A stretch of 64,000 nucleotides of DNA. Source: Alistipes sp. (lineage in GTDB: Bacteria; Bacteroidota; Bacteroidia; Bacteroidales; Rikenellaceae). The translations under genes and the position numbers were made by a program. Shown piece after piece: positions 17,922 to 26,898 of this stretch (within the stretch, counting starts at the first letter, position 1; each line of letters begins with the position of its first letter). Below the pieces are notes generated by a model, which searched no databases, was not told the origin of the DNA, and saw only the letters and a program-made list of their open reading frames with translations. Location: assembly GCA_020026395.1 (NCBI GenBank), contig JAHHQM010000001.1, positions 314,228 to 378,227 of the forward strand. The letters are read 5' to 3'.

Positions 17922-18413
17922 TTAGAATCGCTTGGTATAAACGTGGCAGTAGGGTTCTCCGCCCGTACGTTCGTAGTAGTGCTGGTGGTATTTCTCGGCC
18001 GAATAGAACGTGCTTGCAGGCGTAAGACGCGTTACGACATCGTAACCCTTCTGGCGCAGCAGGGCAATGAGGTGTTCGGCCGTGTGGAGCTGCTCGTCCG
18101 ACGTATAGAAAATTTCCGAACGGTAGCGTGTGCCGAGGTCGGGACCTTGTCCGTCGGTCTGGGTCGGGTCGTGGATCTCGAAGAAAAGGCGGGCAAGACG
18201 CTCGTAGGAGATCTGCGTAGAGTCGTACTCCACGCGGACGGTCTCGGCGTGTCCCGTCGTGTCCTTATAGACCTCTTCGTAGGTCGGGTTATCGACCTTT
18301 CCGCCCATGAATCCCGTGGTGACATTCAGTACACCCTCCTGTTTCGAAAACATATATTCCATACCCCAGAAGCAACCTCCTGCGAAATATGCGGTTTGAA
18401 TTTTGTCGTTCAT
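17922..18413 (-). CDS. msrA: Peptide-methionine (S)-S-oxide reductase MsrA
   Basis: 163 residues from ATG 18413 (MNDKIQTAYFAGGCFWG). The frame stays open upstream but without homology. It repairs methionine-S-sulfoxide in proteins. The catalytic Cys14 is in GGCFWGMEYMF; the substrate-site residues are in EIHDPTQTDGQGPDLGTRYRS, and EKYHQHYY is typical of the family. No fused MsrB domain. A TATATTTG box lies at 18440-18447 on the minus strand, 27 bases upstream, without a clear -33 partner. Confidence 0.95.
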   Translation of the reverse strand: MNDKIQTAYFAGGCFWGMEYMFSKQEGVLNVTTGFMGGKVDNPTYEEVYKDTTGHAETVRVEYDSTQISYERLARLFFEIHDPTQTDGQGPDLGTRYRSEIFYTSDEQLHTAEHLIALLRQKGYDVVTRLTPASTFYSAEKYHQHYYERTGGEPYCHVYTKRF

Positions 18414-18483
18414 GATCTTTAGTTGAGTTTTGTGTACAACAAATATACGAATAATCCCCGAATATCGGTAAATTATCCCCCGA

Positions 18484-18524
18484 AAAAGAAGCAGGATCAA
18501 ACCCCGAAAGGTTCGATCCTGCCT
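18484..18524 (-). terminator. Terminator of the FISUMP lipoprotein gene
   Basis: GCAGGATC (18491-18498) pairs with GATCCTGC (18515-18522), extended by AACC/GGTT, with a T-rich run beyond on the minus strand. Confidence 0.75.
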
Positions 18525-18532
18525 TTGATCTG

Positions 18533-21169
18533 TTAGTAGAAGTCAATCTTGACGGGAATCGTCCACGATGCCGATACCGTGTGTGTGGGTGTCGCATCGT
18601 CCTTGAGTGCGAATTCGAAGTGGTATTGGCCTTCGGCTCCGCCTTCCGTGATCACCAGATCACCCTCCATGCCGGGAGCACCGCCGATCTCTTCGCTGCC
18701 TTCCCACAGTACGTAGCTCCACGTTCCGGCAAATACCGAGAGATCCTTATAGCCGGGGATGTATTCGCCGGGCTGGGGATTGGCGGGATCTTTGGCGGCC
18801 GTGTATTTACCGACGGGCGTCTTGGCACCCTCGGGAGCCATGAATACCAGGTACGACGATTCGTTGGTGGTGTGGTTGTGGATGAACAACTCGAAGTGGC
18901 TGGTACCTGCGTGGTAAGCCGAACCGTAGTTGTAACCGTGAGCGAAGATATCGTCCGTTTCGCTCATCAGGATCTGCTTGTCCTCGTGCAGGATGCTGTT
19001 CCAATCACCGTCGGGAACCTCGGGCGAGTTATCCACGATGTTGATGTCGTTCATTTTGAAGATACCCTTGATGGGAACCTGTTCGGGGGTGGTGAAGTCC
19101 ACGATGAATTCATACTGCGTGCCTTCGTGTTTTACCTCGACCGTACCCTTGACGGCAAAGCCGTAGAGCAGTGCGCGGTTCTCGGGACGTGCCTCGACGC
19201 AGTAGCTGCCGACGTAGAGGGGCACACCGATCAGGTTATAAACGGCACCCGGCATCAAAGTACCCGGAATGAAGTCTTCGCTGGTGTTCACGTGATAGAC
19301 ACCCGGTTTGAGCTGTACATCGCCCTTGCTCGAGAGCTGCTCGGCAATCAGGTCGAGGTGTACGACATAACCGTCGGCCATGTTTTGTCCGTCGGGCGTG
19401 AGTTCGCCGTCCCAGAGGTTGATCGAGAAGCGGTCGTAGGGATTGGCACCCTTGTCCGAGTGCTCGTAGATCACATCCACGCTGTCGAACGTAGCGTTCA
19501 CGGGATTGACGATGACCGTCTGGACATCCTCCTTACCGCGGTTGATCAGATCGATCTCACCCTTGTAGTTGATCTGCACGTGCAGACCGTCCGTCGTGAT
19601 GAAATCACCCGTAACGGTGTATTCCTTATTCTGGCGGGCTACGGTTACCTTACCGCTCGTGAACATCTTGTGGTCTACGACCATCTCTTCGTTGGCCTCG
19701 CGGATCCACGTGAAGTTCGAGAAGGCGTTGCCCTTCTGGGCCATGTCGCCGAATTCGTAAACGCCGTCGGGAATGATGGCATGCTCGCTGTCCTCGCTCG
19801 GATCGCCGTAAAGGTCGAAGAATACGATGTGGCCGGGCTGTGCGGGAACCATCATCTGGGTCTCTTGTTCGAGTTTTACCTCCACATCGGAGAAACCGAT
19901 GTAGTAGTTGGCCGAACCATCCACGCCGTTACCCTTGATGTAAGAGCCTTCGACCAGAATGGGGGTGTTGAGTACTTCGTCGAACTGATCGGGATTGTCG
20001 GGCATGGCCTCCTCCTTCTCGGATACGCAACGTACGGGGAAACCGCTGGCGCGATAGGATTGTCCGCGGGTGTTGGCCAGGGCGGGCAGGAAGTGGAGGA
20101 CATGAGCCATGTCGGTCTGCTTGGTCGAGGGTTGTGCGCTCCAATAGTCGCCCACACCGCCTACATTGACCCACTGGCCGCCTTCAAAACCACGCTGACC
20201 CGTATAGGGGAAGAAACCGATGATGTCGTGGATACGACCGCGGTTCTCCTCGCTGGCTACGTCGGGGAACGAGTTGTTGTTCAAGCCTTTGAAATGCTTG
20301 GGCGAAGGAACTCTCCATCCCGGAGGACAGGGGTCGAACATCGTCTTTTCGCCGGCTTCGGTCTTGCTCCACAGCTTGTTGTTCTGTTTCGAATAGTCGT
20401 TGGTCGTATACCAGTCGTACGGGCCCATGCCTTCACCGTTGCGGACACCGCCGTAGAAGGTCGTCGGGTTGGCGATGGCATTCGCCAGGTTGTTGTCTGC
20501 GCTGACTACTTCCGTCTTGAGCGGGTCGCACAATGCGCCCTCGGCATCATAAAGAACGGGAGTACCCATATCCATCCACTCGGCATGTGCGGGGAACGGG
20601 TCTTTACGTCCCCACTGATAGACCATACCCTTGCAGGTACCCATGGCATCCCAGTCGGCACTCTTGGCGCCGATGTTGCGATCCATCCAGTTTACGCCGT
20701 TGAATTGGCGGAAATCTTTGTCGGGGGTGTAGTTCGTTACCCAGATGTGCCAGCTCCAAAGTGTCTTGCCGTCTTGGTCGGTGATGGCCACAAGGGCATT
20801 ACCCAGGTTTTGTTCCACGTCAAATTTCACACGTCCTTCTTCTAATCGCAGGTTCTTGATCAGACCCTCGGCATCCTGCCAGAGGAGCTGGACGGCTGCG
20901 GGAGTCATCTTTTCGGCGGTCGCACCTTCGGTCGCCACACCGTTACCCATCACGGTGGCATCGAACGAGTAGGAACCTGTTGCGTTTACCAGGTAGCAGT
21001 TTGCACTGCCTTTTGCGCTCAGATCCGAAGGATCTTCTACCGGAACTTCGGGTTCGGGTTTAGGTTCCGGTTTGGGCTCGGGATTCGGTTGCGTGTCGTC
21101 ATCCGAACAGCTCGCCGAAAGCAACATTCCGGCACTGAGCAGTAGCGCGAAGAAGGATTTGTGTTTCAT
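18533..21169 (-). CDS. Large surface lipoprotein with FISUMP domain and beta-sandwich repeats
   Basis: 878 residues. The lipoprotein signal peptide ends LLSASC (lipid attachment at Cys), then a Pro/Glu-rich spacer (PNPEPKPEPKPEPEVP). A FISUMP-type domain covers about 130-395: NWMDRNIGA, YQWGRKDPFP, DPCPPGWRVPS, DYWSAQPS and FPVRCVSE. Three related segments of about 150 residues follow, each with a DGVYEFGD- or PGVYHVN-like strand and a GTVEVKHEGTQYEF-like strand, probably stacked beta-sandwiches. Surface anchoring is likely. Binding of host or dietary polymers is inference. It is divergent from the GH97 gene. Confidence 0.8.
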   Translation of the reverse strand: MKHKSFFALLLSAGMLLSASCSDDDTQPNPEPKPEPKPEPEVPVEDPSDLSAKGSANCYLVNATGSYSFDATVMGNGVATEGATAEKMTPAAVQLLWQDAEGLIKNLRLEEGRVKFDVEQNLGNALVAITDQDGKTLWSWHIWVTNYTPDKDFRQFNGVNWMDRNIGAKSADWDAMGTCKGMVYQWGRKDPFPAHAEWMDMGTPVLYDAEGALCDPLKTEVVSADNNLANAIANPTTFYGGVRNGEGMGPYDWYTTNDYSKQNNKLWSKTEAGEKTMFDPCPPGWRVPSPKHFKGLNNNSFPDVASEENRGRIHDIIGFFPYTGQRGFEGGQWVNVGGVGDYWSAQPSTKQTDMAHVLHFLPALANTRGQSYRASGFPVRCVSEKEEAMPDNPDQFDEVLNTPILVEGSYIKGNGVDGSANYYIGFSDVEVKLEQETQMMVPAQPGHIVFFDLYGDPSEDSEHAIIPDGVYEFGDMAQKGNAFSNFTWIREANEEMVVDHKMFTSGKVTVARQNKEYTVTGDFITTDGLHVQINYKGEIDLINRGKEDVQTVIVNPVNATFDSVDVIYEHSDKGANPYDRFSINLWDGELTPDGQNMADGYVVHLDLIAEQLSSKGDVQLKPGVYHVNTSEDFIPGTLMPGAVYNLIGVPLYVGSYCVEARPENRALLYGFAVKGTVEVKHEGTQYEFIVDFTTPEQVPIKGIFKMNDINIVDNSPEVPDGDWNSILHEDKQILMSETDDIFAHGYNYGSAYHAGTSHFELFIHNHTTNESSYLVFMAPEGAKTPVGKYTAAKDPANPQPGEYIPGYKDLSVFAGTWSYVLWEGSEEIGGAPGMEGDLVITEGGAEGQYHFEFALKDDATPTHTVSASWTIPVKIDFY

Positions 21170-21543
21170 ACGAAATAGGTTTTAGTTTGGTTGTGATATA
21201 TAAAATATTAATATTTCGCTCCAGTTGAATAAAACAAGATTTATAAAATGGACTTGTTTTTAACTATTTCTATTTGTAAATATAGGAAATAAATTTAAAT
21301 ACAAAGCTTTTGAGGGCGAATCTTTGCAGAAATTTTCGAACAATTTTTCAGACGAAACCACCAATGCAGTCTAAATTGCTGATTTTTATGATTTTACCTG
21401 TTTCCGACGTTGTGTGGCGCTGGGAGTGCGTTTTTTGATGAATTTCGATCGGAAAATGTTGTCCGTGAGGGCGCATTCCGCGACGGAGGGTGCGGTGTTT
21501 CGCAAATTTATATTATCTTTACCCGCAAATACCTATATATATT
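21170..21543. other. 374-base AT-rich divergent intergenic region
   Basis: Separates the FISUMP lipoprotein (minus) from the GH97 gene (plus). No gene or RNA is recognisable. TATCTTTA 20-odd bases before the GH97 ATG and TATATTTA on the minus strand each match 7 of 8 of the -7 consensus, but neither has a TTG at the right distance, so the promoters are not firmly placed. Confidence 0.5.
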
Positions 21544-23526
21544 ATGACAAAGAGATTTTTCCTGCTGGTTTTGCTGTGGTTTGTGCTGGGCGGAGGTGCC
21601 CTTGCCGAGGAGCATCGACTCCTGTCGCCCGACGGCAAAATCGAAGTTCAGATTACAACGGGGGATCAGCTTCTCTACGGGGTGTCGTTCAACGGACACC
21701 GCATCGTGCAGCCGTCGCCCCTGAAGCTTGAAGTCGGCGGTGAGGTGCTCGGCGTGAACAGCCGTCTGCGTTCGGCGCGTTTCGACGAGAAGGATTGCGT
21801 CGTGCCGTCGCCCTTCTACAAAAAGAGCGAGATCCGTGACTACTATAACGAGTTGAGACTCAGTTTTCGGGAGCGTTTTGATGTGGTGTTCCGCGCCTAT
21901 GATTCGGGTGTGGCTTATCGCTTTGAGTTGAAGCATAAAAAGCCCGTGACGATCGACCGGGAACCGCTCGAGATCCGTTTCGCGGAGGATTACGTGGCGC
22001 GTGTGCCCTATGTCAAGAAAACGGGCGATTTGGAGACGCAGTTCTACAACTCGTTTGAGAATACCTACACGTGTGCGCCCCTTTCGCAGCTCGATCATGA
22101 TCGGTTGATTTTCCTGCCGCTGATGGTTGAGTTGGGCGATCAGGGTAAGATGGTCATCACGGAATCCGACCTGATGGATTATCCGGGTTTGTATCTGAAG
22201 GGTGGCCGCGGTCAGTCGCTCGACGGTGTGCAGGCGCCTGCTCCTGCCGAAACCCGACAGGGCGGTTACAACGAATTGCAACAGCTGGTGGTGCGCCGCA
22301 ACGATTATTTGGCGAAGGTCGAGGGCGATTTCCGTCTGCCGTGGCGTGTGTTTGCCCTGGCCGAACGGGATGCCGAATTGGTGGATAACGATCTGGTATA
22401 TACGTTGGCCACGCCGTCGCGTATCGTGGATACCTCGTGGATCAAACCCGGCAAGGTGGCTTGGGAGTGGTGGAACGACTGGAATCTGACGGGTGTCGAT
22501 TTCCGCGCGGGCGTGAACAACGACACCTACAAATACTACATCGACTTTGCCGCGAACCACAACCTGGAATATGTCATTCTGGACGAGGGTTGGGCTGTAA
22601 ACAAGAAGGCCGACCTGATGCAGGTCGTTCCCGAAATCGACCTCGAGATGCTGGTCGATTACGCTGCGGAGCGTAACGTGGGGATCATTCTTTGGGCTGG
22701 TTACTGGGCATTCCACCGCGACATGGAACGGGTGGTGGCGCATTACGCCAAGATGGGTGTCAAGGGATTCAAGATCGATTTTCTGGATCGTGACGATGCC
22801 GACATGGTGCGTTTCACGCGCGAGGCTGCCGAGGTGTGCGCCCGTCATCATATGCTGCTCGACCTGCACGGCATCTACAAACCCACGGGTCTGATGCGTA
22901 CCTATCCCAACATCCTCAATTACGAAGGCGTGAACGGCCTGGAGCAGTTGAAATGGGCGGGGCGCGATCTGGATATGGTGGCTTACGATGTGACGATCCC
23001 GTTTGTGCGTATGTTGGCGGGGCCGATGGATTACACGCAGGGTGCAATGAACAACGGCACGTATTGGGGTTATCACGCCTGCGTGCAGGAGCCGATGAGT
23101 CAGGGCACACGTTGCCATCAGTTGGCGGCCTATGTGGTGTTTGAATCGCCCGTGACGATGCTGTGCGATTCGCCGTCGAACTATATGCGCGAGGAGGAAT
23201 CGACCCGATTCATTGCTCAAGTGCCGACCGTATGGGATGAGACCGTGGCGTTGGATGGTGAGGTGGGCGAATATGTTGCCGTGGCCCGCCGTTCGGGTGA
23301 AGAGTGGTACATCGGTACGATGACCAATTGGACGGCACGTGAAATCGAGCTTGACTTCGGATTCCTGCCCGCGCGGGATTATCAAATCGAGATTTTCCGA
23401 GACGGCGTCAATGCCGATCGAAAGGCGACGGATTACAAACGGGTCGTGGAGGATCTTTCCTCTCGAAAGCTGACCGTGAGGATGGCTCCCGGTGGAGGAT
23501 TCGCGGCGCGGATTTTCACACGATAA
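21544..23526 (+). CDS. GH97 glycosidase, retaining alpha-galactosidase type
   Basis: 660 residues from ATG 21544; signal peptide MTKRFFLLVLLWFVLGGGALA. The GH97 layout is an N-terminal beta-super-sandwich, a (beta/alpha)8 barrel from about 280 to 560, then a C-terminal sheet. In the barrel, strand 4 reads GFKIDFLDRDD. The strand-5 loop reads LDLHGIYKPTGLMRTYPN, so the HEAVRPTG glutamate of inverting SusB-type enzymes is replaced by Gly, while NYEGVNGLE supplies a later Glu. By the known split in GH97, Asp in KIDF would be the nucleophile of a retaining alpha-galactosidase. Likely periplasmic. Not in a SusCD locus here. Confidence 0.83.
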   Translation: MTKRFFLLVLLWFVLGGGALAEEHRLLSPDGKIEVQITTGDQLLYGVSFNGHRIVQPSPLKLEVGGEVLGVNSRLRSARFDEKDCVVPSPFYKKSEIRDYYNELRLSFRERFDVVFRAYDSGVAYRFELKHKKPVTIDREPLEIRFAEDYVARVPYVKKTGDLETQFYNSFENTYTCAPLSQLDHDRLIFLPLMVELGDQGKMVITESDLMDYPGLYLKGGRGQSLDGVQAPAPAETRQGGYNELQQLVVRRNDYLAKVEGDFRLPWRVFALAERDAELVDNDLVYTLATPSRIVDTSWIKPGKVAWEWWNDWNLTGVDFRAGVNNDTYKYYIDFAANHNLEYVILDEGWAVNKKADLMQVVPEIDLEMLVDYAAERNVGIILWAGYWAFHRDMERVVAHYAKMGVKGFKIDFLDRDDADMVRFTREAAEVCARHHMLLDLHGIYKPTGLMRTYPNILNYEGVNGLEQLKWAGRDLDMVAYDVTIPFVRMLAGPMDYTQGAMNNGTYWGYHACVQEPMSQGTRCHQLAAYVVFESPVTMLCDSPSNYMREEESTRFIAQVPTVWDETVALDGEVGEYVAVARRSGEEWYIGTMTNWTAREIELDFGFLPARDYQIEIFRDGVNADRKATDYKRVVEDLSSRKLTVRMAPGGGFAARIFTR

Positions 23527-23528
23527 AT

Positions 23529-23571
23529 CAAAAAAGACCGATACGCGTAAAAAGGTGTCGGTCTTTTATTT
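23529..23571. terminator. Bidirectional terminator between GH97 and dinB genes
   Basis: AAAAGACCGATAC (23532-23544) pairs with GTGTCGGTCTTTT (23555-23567) with one wobble pair; A and T runs flank both sides. Confidence 0.85.
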
Positions 23572-24639
23572 TTCGGCGACGGCATCGAAATCCAATTTCA
23601 GCTGGATCCATTCGCCGCAGGCATCGGCCGTATTGCCGACACTCAGACCGATGAGGCGCACCTTGTGGTTACGCAGGTTCACGTGGTGGAGCAGCTCTTC
23701 GGAAACCTGTTCCAGGAGTTCGGGGCGGTCGATGGGTTCGTACAGGGTTTTCGAACGGGTGATCTGGCGAAAATTGTCGAATTTGAGTTTCAGAACGACG
23801 GTTTTCCCCGTAAAGCCGTTGCGCTGCATGCGTTGCCACACCTCGTCCCGCACGCGTTTCAACTCCTCAAGCAGGCGCAGGCGGTCATCCGTATCGTCCC
23901 GAAACGTACACTCCGCACCCAGCGATTTACGGATGCGGTTGGGCGACACTTCGCGGTGATCCTCCCCGCGAGCATAGCCGTAGTAGAGCGATCCCGCCTT
24001 GCCGAATTGGTGGATAAGGTCGATTTCGTTCCATTGTCGAAGATCCGCCCCCGTGTGAATGCCGAGGCGGTGCATACGTTTGGCGGTCACTTCCCCGACT
24101 CCGAAAAATTTCTCGACGGGGAGTTGAGCCACGAAATCCTCGACCACATCGGGCGTGATGACAAACAATCCGTCGGGTTTCTGGTAGTCCGAGGCGATTT
24201 TGGCGAGCATCTTATTGACCGAAACGCCCGCCGAGGCCGTCAGTCCCGTTTCCGAAAGGATACGGTGCTTGATTTCCTGCGCAATGCGGGTGGCCGACGG
24301 ATGGTGCGATACATCCAGGAAGGCCTCATCGAGCGAGAGGGGTTCGACAAGTGGGGTATATTCGTGAAAGATGTCGCGGATCTGGTGCGATACGGCCTTA
24401 TAGACCTCAAATCGTGGATTGACAAATACCAATTCGGGGCACAGGCGTTTGGCTACGATCGACGGCAGGGCGGAGTGTACGCCGTAGCGACGTGCCTCGT
24501 ACGAAGCCGTAGCGACGACTCCGCGTCCCGAATCGTGTCCCACGGCAATCGGCACGCCGCGCAGGCGGGGATTGTCGCGTTGTTCGACCGAGGCGTAGAA
24601 GGCGTCCATGTCGATATGTATGATTTTGCGTGTGCCCAT
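23566..24639 (-). CDS. dinB: DNA polymerase IV (Y-family)
   Basis: 357-residue translesion polymerase. Catalytic carboxylates are in HIDMDAFYASVE (Asp10) and SLDEAFLDV. The steric-gate region AFYASVE, the helix-hairpin-helix region VEKFFGVGEVTAKRM and the little-finger domain are all present. It bypasses damaged bases with low fidelity. No C-terminal clamp-binding motif is obvious in the final residues (LKLDFDAVAEK); QLKLDF-like residues could serve. It lies 76 bases downstream of the macro-like gene on the same strand. Confidence 0.95.
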   Translation of the reverse strand: MGTRKIIHIDMDAFYASVEQRDNPRLRGVPIAVGHDSGRGVVATASYEARRYGVHSALPSIVAKRLCPELVFVNPRFEVYKAVSHQIRDIFHEYTPLVEPLSLDEAFLDVSHHPSATRIAQEIKHRILSETGLTASAGVSVNKMLAKIASDYQKPDGLFVITPDVVEDFVAQLPVEKFFGVGEVTAKRMHRLGIHTGADLRQWNEIDLIHQFGKAGSLYYGYARGEDHREVSPNRIRKSLGAECTFRDDTDDRLRLLEELKRVRDEVWQRMQRNGFTGKTVVLKLKFDNFRQITRSKTLYEPIDRPELLEQVSEELLHHVNLRNHKVRLIGLSVGNTADACGEWIQLKLDFDAVAEK

Positions 24640-24715
24640 ATCGGGGCAAAGATAGGCACTTTTTGCGGGGTGTGAAACAAAAAAGACGTCGTTTCGGTCG
24701 TGTCGTCGTTTTCGA

Positions 24716-25108
24716 TCAGAGGTTCAGCACGTTCCAAAACGACAGGGGCAGGCAGACATTGGGAATCCGCTCGGCCTCGGCAAACAGCGGGGCGATTTGT
24801 GCGGGTCGGAAGCCTGCGATGCCGCAACCGATCTCCGTGACGAGGAATCTCAGTTCGGGGTGTTGCAAGGCAAAGCGCAGAAACTCCTCGACAAAGGGGC
24901 GGATCGTTTCCTCGTCGCCCTGCATCGTCGGAATGGCGTAGGACGATCCCTGAAGACCGATGCCCTGTCCCCAGCGTGCTCCGAAATGTTCGTGGGCATA
25001 GCGGGCGGCACCGCCCATGTGAAAACCGCGGAGGTTGCTGCCGAATACGAAGATCTCGCGTGCATGGAGGGTTTGGATGCGGTCGGGTGTGATGCGGGTC
25101 GGATTCAT
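24716..25108 (-). CDS. Small macro-like protein (A1S_2505 phage-associated family)
   Basis: 130 residues from ATG 25108 (MNPTRITPDRIQ). The frame is open further upstream but without homology. Signatures: REIFVFGSNLRGFHMGGAAR, WGQGIGLQGSSYAIPTM, and FLVTEIGCGIAGFRP. This pattern, glycine-rich nucleotide-style loops plus a conserved C-terminal GCGIAG, matches the A1S_2505-type domain often found in phages and in chromosomes near DNA-metabolism genes. It is distantly macrodomain-like and could bind an ADP-ribose-type ligand, which is inference. It sits just upstream of dinB. Confidence 0.7.
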   Translation of the reverse strand: MNPTRITPDRIQTLHAREIFVFGSNLRGFHMGGAARYAHEHFGARWGQGIGLQGSSYAIPTMQGDEETIRPFVEEFLRFALQHPELRFLVTEIGCGIAGFRPAQIAPLFAEAERIPNVCLPLSFWNVLNL

Positions 25109-25223
25109 GGCGATGATTTGTTTCTCGAAATTTATGGTTTTTCGGCGGATTTTCCAATTTTTAGTGTGGAAGAATCTTTTTTTTGTGGGGTGTCGCAAGG
25201 GTGGGTAATTCATCGGAATTTCG

Positions 25224-25231
25224 TACCTTTG
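25224..25231 (+). promoter_or_regulatory. -7 box of the sialidase/beta-mannosidase promoter
   Basis: TACCTTTG matches TAnnTTTG exactly and lies 38 bases before ATG 25270. No TTG is found 19-21 bases upstream, so the -33 element is weak or absent. Confidence 0.5.
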
Positions 25232-25269
25232 GGCAGATATTTACGAATTTAAACCTTTTTGTACCGATT

Positions 25270-26898
25270 ATGGGAAAATACCTTTCACTTTTATGTTTGT
25301 TTGTGGTCGCGTTGGGATTGCGTGCCGAGGCGGCCGAAGATCTGCGCGTCAGGGAGACACGAATCCCGATTCTGATCGAGCGTCAGGACAACGTGTTGTT
25401 TTACATCCGTATGGAGGCCTCGGGCGAGGAGCATTTGCAGCAGATCCGCCTGAAGTTGGGTGGCGATGTCGCTTCGATTGAGGAGGTGAAACTCTATTAC
25501 GGCGGTCACAAGAAACTCGGCGAAGAGGAAAAGAACGCCATGCGCCCCGTGGAGTATATGACTTCGTTTACGCCCAACCGCACGCTGGAGGCGATCCCGT
25601 CCTATTCGTCGCTGAAGGATTGCGTGCGCCGTCCCGAGGGAGAAGTGACCCTTACGACTGATCAGCGCTTGTTCCCCGGTACGAATTTCTTCTGGGTGTC
25701 GGTGCAGATGCACAAGAAAACCCGTCCGGAGGCTCAATTTACGGCATCGTTGGAGTCGATCGTAATTGACGGCCGCGAGGCGAAGTTTGAGCTGCTCTCC
25801 GAGAAGGGCATCGAGCACCGTATGGCCATAGGTGTGCGTCATGCGGGTGATGACGGGGTGGCTGCGTTCCGTATCCCCGGTCTGGTGACCTCGAACAAAG
25901 GCACGTTGCTCGGCGTGTATGACGTGCGTCACAACAACAGCGTCGATTTGCAGGAGTATGTCGAGATCGGTCTGAGCCGCAGTACTGACGGCGGTCGCTC
26001 GTGGGAGAAGATGCGCATCCCGATGTCGTTCGGCGAGGAGGGTGGTCTTCCGCGTGCACAAAACGGCGTGGGCGATCCTGCCGTGTTGGTCGATCGCAAG
26101 AATGGCACGATCTGGATCGTGGCTGCCTGGGTGCAGGGTATCGGCAATCAGCGTGCATGGTTCAATTCGGGTCAGGGCATGACGCCCGATCATACGGCGC
26201 AGCTGATGATGGTACGCAGCGACGACGACGGCCGTACGTGGTCGAAGCCGATCAACATCACGGAGCAGGTTAAGGATCCTTCGTGGTATTTCTTGTTGCA
26301 GGGCCCCGGTTGCGGTATCTCGATGGAGGACGGTACGTTGGTTTTCCCGATTCAGTTTATCGACAAGGATCGTATGCCCAATGCAGGCGTGATGTACAGC
26401 CGTGATGCGGGTGCAACGTGGCACTTGCACAACTACGCCCGCACGAACACTACCGAGTCGCAGGTGGTGGAGATCGAGCCGGGCGTGTTGATGCTCAACA
26501 TGCGCGATAACCGTGGCGGAAGCCGTGCCGTAAGTACGACCTCGGATTTCGGGCGCACGTGGAAGGAGCATCCCTCGTCGCGTAAGGCACTGCCCGAACC
26601 CGTCTGCATGGCCAGTCTGATCCGTGTGAAGGCCGAGGATAATGTGTTGGGGCGCGATTTGTTGCTGTTCTCGAATCCCGCCACGACCAACGGCCGTTAC
26701 AACATCACGATCAAGGCCAGTCTGGACGGCGGAATGACCTGGAACGAGGAGAACCAGATCCTGCTGGATGAGGATCAGGGTTGGGGGTATACCTGTCTTA
26801 CGATGGTCGATCGCGAGACGGTCGGCATCCTCTACGAGAGCAGTGTCGCCCACATGACCTTTCAAATTGTGAAACTCAAAGATTTGATCAAATTATAA
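25270..26898 (+). CDS. nanH: Sialidase (GH33)
   Basis: 542 residues from ATG 25270; signal peptide MGKYLSLLCLFVVALGLRAEA. An N-terminal carbohydrate-binding/jelly-roll domain (about 25-180) precedes the six-bladed sialidase propeller. The FRIP motif is AAFRIPGL. Asp boxes are SRSTDGGRSW, RSDDDGRTW, SRDAGATW and ASLDGGMTW. The catalytic acid Asp and the arginine triad lie along the propeller, with the nucleophile Tyr near GWGYTCLTM. It releases sialic acid from host glycans, exported to periplasm or surface. Its stop overlaps the ATG of the next gene (TAATG), so the two are translationally coupled. Confidence 0.94.
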   Translation: MGKYLSLLCLFVVALGLRAEAAEDLRVRETRIPILIERQDNVLFYIRMEASGEEHLQQIRLKLGGDVASIEEVKLYYGGHKKLGEEEKNAMRPVEYMTSFTPNRTLEAIPSYSSLKDCVRRPEGEVTLTTDQRLFPGTNFFWVSVQMHKKTRPEAQFTASLESIVIDGREAKFELLSEKGIEHRMAIGVRHAGDDGVAAFRIPGLVTSNKGTLLGVYDVRHNNSVDLQEYVEIGLSRSTDGGRSWEKMRIPMSFGEEGGLPRAQNGVGDPAVLVDRKNGTIWIVAAWVQGIGNQRAWFNSGQGMTPDHTAQLMMVRSDDDGRTWSKPINITEQVKDPSWYFLLQGPGCGISMEDGTLVFPIQFIDKDRMPNAGVMYSRDAGATWHLHNYARTNTTESQVVEIEPGVLMLNMRDNRGGSRAVSTTSDFGRTWKEHPSSRKALPEPVCMASLIRVKAEDNVLGRDLLLFSNPATTNGRYNITIKASLDGGMTWNEENQILLDEDQGWGYTCLTMVDRETVGILYESSVAHMTFQIVKLKDLIKL

